The notes under the pieces are model-generated. The model was not told the origin of the DNA and ran no database searches. It saw nothing but the letters and a program-made list of their open reading frames with translations. From Murimonas intestini (lineage in GTDB: Bacteria > Bacillota > Clostridia > Lachnospirales > Lachnospiraceae): a DNA stretch of 64,000 nucleotides. This document shows positions 1 to 7,091 of this stretch, in pieces. The stretch is taken from assembly GCF_024622195.1 (NCBI RefSeq), contig NZ_JANKBI010000014.1, forward strand, positions 62,001 through 126,000. Direction: 5' to 3'. Made by a program: the position numbers and the translations under genes. Each line of letters begins with the position of its first letter. Position 1 is the stretch's first letter.

Positions 1-648
1 GCCACCATGGATGCCAAACAAAAAAACCAGCTGAAGTCCATGATCACCGCTAAAGATACTGACAATCTGGAAGTTCTGCTTACAAGTATTTATCAAAAGA
101 TGGAAGATGAGAAAGCGCTCTGGGACAATATTATCCTCCAGACCCTGTCTCTGCTGAATCTGCTCACAGAATCACTGAGCGCTCAGTCCTCCTCCCCCAT
201 ATCAGTCACAGGCGGCCACGGCAGTATCCTAGATACTTTAAATAATATGAAAAGCCTGGATGCCATCCGCGACTGGATCATACTGATCTACAAAAATTCT
301 GTCACAAGCATTTCAGGGAATGATGAATACTCAGATGTCACAATATGCGTGGAAAATTATATTCTCAGACACTATGGCAACCCGGAGCTAACGATCACCG
401 ATATTGCCAATGCGCTCTATCTGAATTACAGTTATATCTGTTACTGCTTCAAGCGTGATAAGCAGATGACCATCAATGATTTTCTAAACAAGGTACGTAT
501 AGAGAAAGCTATTTCACTCTTTCAGGACCACGTGGAAAATGTCAGCTACGTGGCAGAAAAAACAGGTTTCGCAAGCGCCAGCTACTTCAGCAAGCAATTT
601 AAAAAAGCTACGGGGCTTCCGCCCAGTGAGTATCTGAAAACAATATAG
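1..648 (+). CDS. AraC-family transcriptional regulator, 5' end cut by window edge
   Basis: The reading frame is open from the first base, and the first ATG at 7 lies inside continuing frame, so the visible protein is probably the C-terminal part of a longer one. The last ~100 residues form a double helix-turn-helix AraC domain: 'TITDIANALYLNYSYICYCFKRD' is the first HTH region and 'VSYVAEKTGFASASYFSKQFKK' the second, followed by the typical 'TGLPPSEYLK' end. The preceding region is helical with no recognisable ligand pocket. That fits the tail of a YesN-type response regulator, where an N-terminal receiver would lie outside the window. It probably controls a nearby carbohydrate operon. It converges with the glycosidase gene at 750-3359. 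The family call is sure, but the full architecture is unknown. Confidence 0.85.
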   Translation, partial: ATMDAKQKNQLKSMITAKDTDNLEVLLTSIYQKMEDEKALWDNIILQTLSLLNLLTESLSAQSSSPISVTGGHGSILDTLNNMKSLDAIRDWIILIYKNSVTSISGNDEYSDVTICVENYILRHYGNPELTITDIANALYLNYSYICYCFKRDKQMTINDFLNKVRIEKAISLFQDHVENVSYVAEKTGFASASYFSKQFKKATGLPPSEYLKTI

Positions 649-670
649 CAGGGCATTTTGCCCTGCTATA
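644..670. terminator. Hairpin between convergent genes
   Basis: A perfect 12-bp stem (TATAGCAGGGCA, 3-nt loop, TGCCCTGCTATA) contains the stop codon of the AraC gene. There is no clear U-tract on the + side, so it may act as an mRNA 3' end rather than a classic terminator. The following 80 bases repeat short CTGCC/CTGCT units up to the next stop codon. Confidence 0.5.
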
Positions 671-749
671 TCATTGTCCTGCTATATTTCTGCCCTGCTG
701 TATCTCTGCTCTGCCAAACACTGCTCTGCCAGACACTGCCCTGCCGCCG

Positions 750-3359
750 TTATTTATAGATGACTGTAATATCCCTGCCGCTGTCTAAATTCTGTATCTC
801 ATCAAACAGGACTGTATCTCCCTGTACACTGTACTGCACCGGCTTTTCTCCTGAGAGCACTTCTAAGATTCCTTCTGTATCTGTCACAAATTCACCGACC
901 TCCAGCTTTCCATATAAAACATTTAATCTGGCTGTCTTATTTTCTTTTTGTATGGTTCCAAAGCCTGTGTCCACAGACCAGAAGAACTGATAATCACCTT
1001 CCTCGATGGGGTTAAAACCTATCCTGTGCCTGTACAGGTCATAAATAAAACCGCTGTATACCAGCAGCAGTGCATAGCTTGCCAGAGACCTTACATAATT
1101 GCTGCCGCACTCCATCTCGTTCCAGGGATTCCGCTTTTTGCCGTCATACCTGTTCCTGACGGCCCTCACACATTCCAGGCCTTCCTCCACAAGTCCATGC
1201 CTGATCATGTGGCTGGCTGCCTGGTATTCAAATCCATGCATAGTCTCTTCTGCATAAGGTACAGGAATCAGTGGTTTCTTCCTGTCCGCCGGATATGCAC
1301 ATATCATCGTACCCTGCTCATCATTAAATCCATAGATACGGCAGGGATTCACATGCTCTCTCATGTCAGGTATATAATTATATTTGTAGACTGCACCCAA
1401 AGCTGATCTCAGCTTGTCTGTCTGGAATATCTCTCCCATATTCAACAGGTCAGCATGCCACTGTCCCAGGGCCTGGTCGATGGAACACCCCTCCCCTATC
1501 TGATATTTCATCTCCTGATTCTCTTCATTCCAGTAGCTTTTCACCGCGTCCGCCCCATGGTCAGAGACACCGCCGTTATATTTTTCCAGAATCTTTTTAT
1601 CTTTCAGATCTACATCCTGGAAGAAATATTCTCCGTTGAAGAGCTTCTCATTCAGGATCTTGCAGCCCTTTTGGAATATTTCCCTGTACTCATTCTCTGT
1701 ATCTGTCTCCCCCATGATGCCTGCCAGATTTGCAGCTGCCAGAAGGCCTGCCAGATACACGCCGCTCAGCCATGAATTTGCTCCAAACAGTTCCATATCC
1801 AGAGTATGGTGCTGCCTTCCTTCCATTATGCCGTCCTTATCCTGGTCCCAGCCGTCTACATTGTCCGGATTCCAGGCAAACTCAACGCTGCGCTTTACCT
1901 CCGGCCATATTGAACTGAGCCACTCTTTATCACCTGAGATAAGGAATTCCCTGTATACCCTGATCACAGTTCCATATTGGCCATCTGCCGCGGGCCTGTG
2001 GTTTGTGGGGCCGCACCCGAGAGGCAGCTGTATCCTGAATCCCATCCCTCCGTCTTTCTGCATAGAATAAGTATATTCGTTGTACCGGGCGCTCCGCTCC
2101 AGCCTGGGAAACAGAAATGCCAGAGCATACGCATATGACCACACATGGGTACATGTACCTTCGCAGGATCCCATATGTGCATGCACGCCCTCAAATGCAT
2201 AGAAGGAACCATCACTCAGCCTCAGACAGGAGGGGGACTTCAGCACAGCCACATTTGCCGTGACGGCATCCATGACCTCCGGCGGAAGTGTTGAATTATA
2301 AATCGCTTCTTTGTACAGCATTGTATCATCATAGAGCCTCTGGAAATTCTTTACTCCGTACACTGCACTTTCTTTGGAATCATTAAACAGGACAGCATAA
2401 TAATTCTTCCACAGCTTACTCCTCCGCCTGTCAATCTCATCCTGTGAAAGCCCCCTGTGAGTAATTTCCCAGAAATTATTCATAAACGGATTAGACCAGG
2501 AAAGCACGAAATGGATGGAAACTGTCTCACCGGGACCTGCATCCACATGTGCGGCCAGAGTCGCAATATCAGATGTGTCATTCGAATCCGGGTTTATTCT
2601 CTGCTCACTGTAATCTCTGTCGGGCAGCTCACCCAGACGTGTAAATTCCTGCCAGAATACAGAGGAATTGTCAAACCACCGTCCTCTGAACCAGTATCTC
2701 TGGAAGCTTACATGGTTGCTGTCTGTGGCTATTGTAAGGTCTCCATACTCCGCAGTATTCCTGTCCCCTCTGTTTGACAGGTATATCATCTTCACGCCAT
2801 CCTTTTCCTCATATGTATGGCATGTGTCTGTTCTGTTATAGTAATTATTGCATGACAGTGCGAGTGTATATTTCAGCCTTTTATCTGTCGTATTATGTAT
2901 CTCGAACTGGAAAAATGCAGCCGGAATAGAGCTGTCATCCTCATTTGTAGGTATCAGAGGATTAAAGGCCGTCATTTTCACTTTTCCCGGAAATTTACCA
3001 TGGCTGAAATCCAGTTCTGCAAAAGGGAATTCCCCATTAAATGTCACTTGTTCAAAATGCGGGAAACCAATCATAGTTCCCCTGTCCGGTCCAAATCCAT
3101 ACCCTGTATAGAGAGGGCGCTCTGTACATCCAATATGGTCTTTCTCCAGATCACCCTGCAGGATCCTGGCATCTGCCACACCATTCTCATCCTCTGCCTT
3201 TATGGCAAAATGAGTAAATTCCGCAGTAGAATTTTTGTTTGGCCTGTTTTTGATCTCCACATCAACAAGCCCGCCGTTTCCCCCCAGCCCAATGCAGCCT
3301 GTTCCGATTCCTCCCAGCGGAAAAGATATCTGCCTTGCATATTCCTTTACATACTCCAT
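750..3359 (-). CDS. GH116-type glycosidase (GBA2 N-terminal and DUF608 domains)
   Basis: This 869-residue protein has the architecture of the non-lysosomal glucosylceramidase family GH116. An N-terminal beta-sandwich domain opens with 'ISFPLGGIGTGCIGLGGNGG' (residues ~11-30). A C-terminal (alpha/alpha)6 barrel runs from about residue 350. In the barrel, 'CEGTCTHVWSYAYALAFLFP' and 'TLDMELFGANSWLSGVYLAG' sit where family members carry the catalytic Glu and Asp. The exact nucleophile is uncertain because this branch is diverged. There is no signal peptide, so it should act in the cytoplasm on imported beta-glucosides or beta-xylosides, not on host glycolipids directly. ATG at 3359 follows an AAGAAGG site. 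The gene is monocistronic and convergent with the AraC regulator. The substrate is unknown. Confidence 0.85.
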   Translation of the reverse strand: MEYVKEYARQISFPLGGIGTGCIGLGGNGGLVDVEIKNRPNKNSTAEFTHFAIKAEDENGVADARILQGDLEKDHIGCTERPLYTGYGFGPDRGTMIGFPHFEQVTFNGEFPFAELDFSHGKFPGKVKMTAFNPLIPTNEDDSSIPAAFFQFEIHNTTDKRLKYTLALSCNNYYNRTDTCHTYEEKDGVKMIYLSNRGDRNTAEYGDLTIATDSNHVSFQRYWFRGRWFDNSSVFWQEFTRLGELPDRDYSEQRINPDSNDTSDIATLAAHVDAGPGETVSIHFVLSWSNPFMNNFWEITHRGLSQDEIDRRRSKLWKNYYAVLFNDSKESAVYGVKNFQRLYDDTMLYKEAIYNSTLPPEVMDAVTANVAVLKSPSCLRLSDGSFYAFEGVHAHMGSCEGTCTHVWSYAYALAFLFPRLERSARYNEYTYSMQKDGGMGFRIQLPLGCGPTNHRPAADGQYGTVIRVYREFLISGDKEWLSSIWPEVKRSVEFAWNPDNVDGWDQDKDGIMEGRQHHTLDMELFGANSWLSGVYLAGLLAAANLAGIMGETDTENEYREIFQKGCKILNEKLFNGEYFFQDVDLKDKKILEKYNGGVSDHGADAVKSYWNEENQEMKYQIGEGCSIDQALGQWHADLLNMGEIFQTDKLRSALGAVYKYNYIPDMREHVNPCRIYGFNDEQGTMICAYPADRKKPLIPVPYAEETMHGFEYQAASHMIRHGLVEEGLECVRAVRNRYDGKKRNPWNEMECGSNYVRSLASYALLLVYSGFIYDLYRHRIGFNPIEEGDYQFFWSVDTGFGTIQKENKTARLNVLYGKLEVGEFVTDTEGILEVLSGEKPVQYSVQGDTVLFDEIQNLDSGRDITVIYK

Positions 3360-3424
3360 AACATACCTTCTTTCTTCATTTGCCCGGGACTGCGCCCATG
3401 ATATTTTCTATTCTGATGATATTT

Positions 3425-3454
3425 ATTATAAGGGCAGAAAAAGGCACCTGTAAA
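3425..3454 (-). promoter_or_regulatory. Predicted promoter of the GH116 gene
   Basis: On the minus strand, TTTACA (3454-3449) and TATAAT (3430-3425) are separated by 18 nt, placing transcription start about 60 nt before the glycosidase ATG. The -35 hexamer lies inside the terminator hairpin of the upstream gene. Confidence 0.5.
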
Positions 3455-3474
3455 TGTCCGATTCACAGGTGCCT
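3436..3474 (-). terminator. Rho-independent terminator of the three-domain protein gene
   Basis: An 11-bp perfect stem (AAGGCACCTGT / ACAGGTGCCTT) with a 12-nt loop is followed on the minus strand by TTTTTC. It lies about 50 nt after the stop codon at 3526. Confidence 0.75.
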
Positions 3475-3525
3475 TGCACTATTCTCGGCAAATAAATAGA
3501 GACGGCAAATGATGCCCTTCTGACC

Positions 3526-5214
3526 CTACTTTTTATCAACCGGCTGCCTGCACACTGCCAGCTGTACCTTTTCAGTAGTGCCAAACTTGTTTCTATAGCA
3601 GACTACAAACAAACTGTTTATATATCCTTCCTCTGCTTTACCATTCCATTTATACTGCACAATGGTTGTCTTACCGTCTCCGCTTTCAATCTCTGATTCT
3701 TTCTTCCCTTCACCTTCTTCATAGGTATTTTCCAGCATCTGGATAATCAAATCTTCATAATTCCTTAGATTATCGCCTCCCCGATTATCAAACACTATAC
3801 CCGCTTCAAACAATTTATTATCCAGGAATGAGTAATACTCCATCCCCAGCATCCCTAAAAGCTCAACCCTTCTCACCTCTGAATATTGTACCGGGGTCTG
3901 CGCATCTTTATTGACAGGTTCACCAAAATCATCCGGCTCCCTCAGTTTGATTCCGAGCAAATCTTCAAGTTCTTCCGGCGTACATCCCCATTCTATTCCT
4001 CTGTAAGTATAAGAATCGTCTTTTTTCAGGTCAGTTATTCTTATTGCTGTGGAAGTAACATCAGGCTCTGGAATTTCTTCTATGGCATAATTACTTATCA
4101 AAAGTCTCATCTGGACAGTCTTATCGTCCTTATCTGAATATACATCAATACCAAAACTGTTTTGAATTCCGCTCTGCTTGGCTCCTTCCCATATATAGTT
4201 GCGCCTTTTCCTGAAAGAATCTGACTCCTTCCCTAAAGCCTCCAATTTCTTATCAGCTTTTCCATACATTTTTTCCAACTCACCTAACAGCTTTGTCTCC
4301 AGCTCTGTTATATCTAGTGTGCCGTCCTCTGTCCCAAATCCTATCACAACTTCCCGCAATCCGCCTCTCATAAAGTCATAAGTTTCTGCCCCCTTGAAGC
4401 CGAAATAGTTTACAATTCTGGCTCTGAAATATATTCCATTCCCATTTTCAGGATCATGTACCCCTATTCCCGGATTTTCAAATTTAATTCCTGTTTGTTC
4501 TTCCACCTGGGCCGGGGAGCTTCCCCACTCCAGATTATTAAACTTGTATATATCACCATCCTTAAATCCCGTAATATCCAGATCCTCAAGTTCATTCTCT
4601 GAAATTTCCGGTGCTGTTCTCTCAACCATTAGCCTGACATACTTCACGGCTGAACCTTCATCCATATCAGCCTGCAGATAAAGAGCGTCTCCCAAACCTT
4701 CTCCTGCTTCAGCCTTCCAGCAGCTTTTTCTGAATTTGACCATATTTTCCGATACGACCGGGTACAGGGCTTCCCTCTCCAGGGTGTATTCAGGATCACC
4801 GTACAGTTCTGTCAATCCACTGCTTATCCTTTGTTCGAATTCACCCAGGTCCTGAATTCCGTCCTCCGCAGCGAATATCACTTCCACGTTTTCCAGTCCG
4901 GCTGTATCAAATTTATAATACTCTGTACCTGTCATCTCAAACAGTTCCATTCCATCTTCATTCTGATATATCTTTGTGCCATAGCCTGAATTCATAACAG
5001 GCTGATCAAACTCCAGCCCCAGCTTTTCTTCCACGTCTTTCTTTTTATCCTGCCAGTCAAGGCCTCTGTAACTAAATGAATCTCCATTACTTAATTCTGC
5101 AAGTTCCAGCCCACCCTTTGATGCGAACCCCGGCAATATCACTGCCGCAAGCACAGCTGCCGCAAATAGATGCTCAACCTTTACTGCTCTTTTTCTAACT
5201 TTATTCTCCTTCAT
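3526..5214 (-). CDS. Membrane-anchored protein with three tandem copies of one domain, function unknown
   Basis: I do not recognise this family. The chosen ATG at 5214 has a GGGAG site 5 nt upstream; a longer frame from 5292 lacks one. Residues ~14-33 form a hydrophobic segment after a Lys/Arg-rich start, consistent with a signal anchor or an uncleaved signal, so the rest is likely extracytoplasmic. The remaining ~520 residues hold three related units, each opening with a Gly-Asp-Ser/Ile-(Tyr/Phe) strand, then 'RGLDW', 'NNLEW' or 'RGIEW', then a helix ending 'LGLEF', 'TGIKF' or 'LGIKL'. The units are diverged, so the duplication is old. The repeated (D/E)W followed by a helix suggests a small alpha/beta binding domain. 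The gene stands alone between its own promoter and terminator. Confidence 0.7.
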   Translation of the reverse strand: MKENKVRKRAVKVEHLFAAAVLAAVILPGFASKGGLELAELSNGDSFSYRGLDWQDKKKDVEEKLGLEFDQPVMNSGYGTKIYQNEDGMELFEMTGTEYYKFDTAGLENVEVIFAAEDGIQDLGEFEQRISSGLTELYGDPEYTLEREALYPVVSENMVKFRKSCWKAEAGEGLGDALYLQADMDEGSAVKYVRLMVERTAPEISENELEDLDITGFKDGDIYKFNNLEWGSSPAQVEEQTGIKFENPGIGVHDPENGNGIYFRARIVNYFGFKGAETYDFMRGGLREVVIGFGTEDGTLDITELETKLLGELEKMYGKADKKLEALGKESDSFRKRRNYIWEGAKQSGIQNSFGIDVYSDKDDKTVQMRLLISNYAIEEIPEPDVTSTAIRITDLKKDDSYTYRGIEWGCTPEELEDLLGIKLREPDDFGEPVNKDAQTPVQYSEVRRVELLGMLGMEYYSFLDNKLFEAGIVFDNRGGDNLRNYEDLIIQMLENTYEEGEGKKESEIESGDGKTTIVQYKWNGKAEEGYINSLFVVCYRNKFGTTEKVQLAVCRQPVDKK

Positions 5215-5414
5215 AACTTCTCCCTTCCCGCGTAATCCCCCGCGCCATCTTTTGTTAAAATTATAGGCCGGATTGCTGCATCTGAAATTCAATTCATCTA
5301 CAATTTTCCGGCCCTGATTTCAAAATCAATATTTACAGTTTCCAATTCCCCCCTTTTCCAACCCAATCCAATTTTACTAATTTTTTAACATTGTTTTCAC
5401 GATTTATTTATTAA

Positions 5415-5443
5415 ATTATATCATACTCCTTATATTTTCTCAA
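5415..5443 (-). promoter_or_regulatory. Predicted promoter of the three-domain protein
   Basis: The minus strand carries TTGAGA (5443-5438), a 17-nt spacer and a consensus TATAAT (5420-5415). The predicted leader of about 190 nt (5214-5408) is very AT-rich, and I see no strong hairpin or riboswitch in it. Confidence 0.7.
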
Positions 5444-5486
5444 TATTCTTCAGTTTATATTAAATATTTTAAGATTGTTTTAAAGC

Positions 5487-6029
5487 TTAAATAAAATGCA
5501 CATCACTCTTATCCCAATACTTACTATATGTCCTGTTTTCATCACCATCAAAGTTCAACTGATACATTCTGAAAGTGACAAGATAATTTTTAGGCTGCCA
5601 CATTTCTTCATAGGAATACTTGTAGGTCATTCCTATTTTTTTCATGACTTCACCGCTTGCAGGATTATTTATGTCATGGGTTGCTGTTATATACATCATT
5701 TCTGTATTCTTTAAATATCCAGCCAATGCTTTACAAGCTTCTGCCATGATTCCCATATGCCAGAATTCTTTTCTGAGTCCATACCCCAGGTCATGGCTTT
5801 CATCACTGCTGACATTAACATACCCCACAGGAATATTATCCTCCTTAAAGCACACTGCATAATAATATCCCCAGGCATCATCATATTTTCTGAGATACTT
5901 TATGTTTAGAAATTCTGCTGCCTCTTCCGCACTTCTTACAGGGAACCAGGGCAGAAACTTATTTACCTCCTGGTCACTCTGAATCAGGTACATTGCCTCA
6001 GCATCATCTTGGGTAAATCTCCTTTTCAT
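5487..6029 (-). CDS. GNAT acetyltransferase (RimJ/RimL type), possibly 5'-damaged
   Basis: The 180-residue protein matches the acetyl-CoA-dependent N-acetyltransferase fold. 'RRFTQDDAEAMY' is the usual first helix, 'LGYGLRKEFWHMGIMAEA' is the beta4/acetyl-CoA loop region, and 'NPASGEVMKKIGM' is the typical late helix. It probably acetylates an amino group of a protein or small molecule in the cytoplasm. The usual first strand (…TERLxLRR) is missing: an in-frame TAA directly precedes the ATG, and there is no clear ribosome binding site. Upstream DNA in another frame reads like a decayed version of this strand, so the gene may be frameshifted. The family is clear, but the substrate is unknown. 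Confidence 0.7.
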   Translation of the reverse strand: MKRRFTQDDAEAMYLIQSDQEVNKFLPWFPVRSAEEAAEFLNIKYLRKYDDAWGYYYAVCFKEDNIPVGYVNVSSDESHDLGYGLRKEFWHMGIMAEACKALAGYLKNTEMMYITATHDINNPASGEVMKKIGMTYKYSYEEMWQPKNYLVTFRMYQLNFDGDENRTYSKYWDKSDVHFI

Positions 6030-6160
6030 TTAAACAGCACAACTTTTATTCTGTATGCATAGCCGCGCATCCTTCTGAAAGACTTAATTCTACAGAAACT
6101 GAAGTTCCATATAGAAGCAAAAAGCGGCCGCCCATTCATACAGGACGTACCGCTCCACCA

Positions 6161-7018
6161 TTATTCTTCACTAAATTCTGCTTCCAGAGTTTTGTACATC
6201 ACATCCACCGGAGCTTCTCTGCCGGTCCAGAGCCTGAAATTCATCGCTCCCTGATTTACCAGCATTCCGATCCCGTTTACAGTCCTTGCACCATTGGCCC
6301 TGCTCTTCTGCAGGAACAGCGGGTCCACAGGATTAAAGACTACGTCACATACAGTCATTCCTTCATGAATAGTAGCATAATCTAAATCCGGACACATGTC
6401 AATATCTGGAAATAAACCTGCGCTTGTTCCGTTGATCAGGATATTTGTATCTGCCGGCACAGTCTTTTTCTCCGTCCATGGTATGTATTCTGCCGTGCAC
6501 CCTGTCCTGGACGTGATGAGTTCTGCCAGAGCCACACCCCGTGTCTTATCCCTGTTAATGATCTTTATCTCTGATGCTCCTGCCAGTGCACATTCCACAG
6601 CTATAGCTTTGGCTGCTCCTCCGGCCCCCAGCATTGTGATATGCGTTCCTTTTACCGGAATGCCTTCATTCTCCAAGGCGATCATAAAACCTTTGCCGTC
6701 TGTATTTTCCCCAATAAGCTTTCCATCCTGGTTAATCACAGTATTGACAGCGCCTATGATTCCTGCTGCTTCTGTCAGCTCATCCAGATATGGTATCACC
6801 TGGACTTTATGCGGCATAGTTAAGTTTATTCCCCGCATATGAAAAGCGCGAACACCTCTGATCGCATCTTCCAGATCCTGTGGAAGAACTTTGATGGTAA
6901 GATACCGGAAATTCAGCCCCAATGCTGCAAATCCGGCTTCTTCCATCACCCCGGTCGGATTGCCGTCCACGGGATCCCCAATTACCCCTACCAATTCAGC
7001 CCTATAGTTTTTACTCAT
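6161..7018 (-). CDS. aroE: Shikimate dehydrogenase family protein with altered substrate loop
   Basis: It is 285 residues, the normal size for AroE, which reduces 3-dehydroshikimate to shikimate with NADPH in aromatic amino acid synthesis. Conserved features include the catalytic Lys71 in 'NLTMPHK', Asp107 in 'NTDGKGF', the Rossmann loop 'GAGGAAKA' (131-138), an 'NRDKTRG' cofactor loop and 'NQGAMNF' near the end. The N-terminal loop normally reading SxSP is 'GNPTG' here (Asn20, Thr22), so the two shikimate-binding serines are changed. It may use shikimate, quinate or a related polyol. The start is well supported by AAAGGAGG 7 nt upstream. It stands alone, away from other aro genes, which also makes a non-standard role possible. 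Confidence 0.8.
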   Translation of the reverse strand: MSKNYRAELVGVIGDPVDGNPTGVMEEAGFAALGLNFRYLTIKVLPQDLEDAIRGVRAFHMRGINLTMPHKVQVIPYLDELTEAAGIIGAVNTVINQDGKLIGENTDGKGFMIALENEGIPVKGTHITMLGAGGAAKAIAVECALAGASEIKIINRDKTRGVALAELITSRTGCTAEYIPWTEKKTVPADTNILINGTSAGLFPDIDMCPDLDYATIHEGMTVCDVVFNPVDPLFLQKSRANGARTVNGIGMLVNQGAMNFRLWTGREAPVDVMYKTLEAEFSEE

Positions 7019-7038
7019 ACTACACCTCCTTTTTTCTC

Positions 7039-7068
7039 AATATATCATACAGGGGCTGAAATTGACAA
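7039..7068 (-). promoter_or_regulatory. Predicted promoter of the aroE-like gene
   Basis: On the minus strand, TTGTCA (7068-7063) and TATATT (7044-7039) are 18 nt apart, just upstream of the AAAGGAGG site. Confidence 0.5.
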
Positions 7069-7091
7069 GGGATTTTTCTTTTACCTCACAT

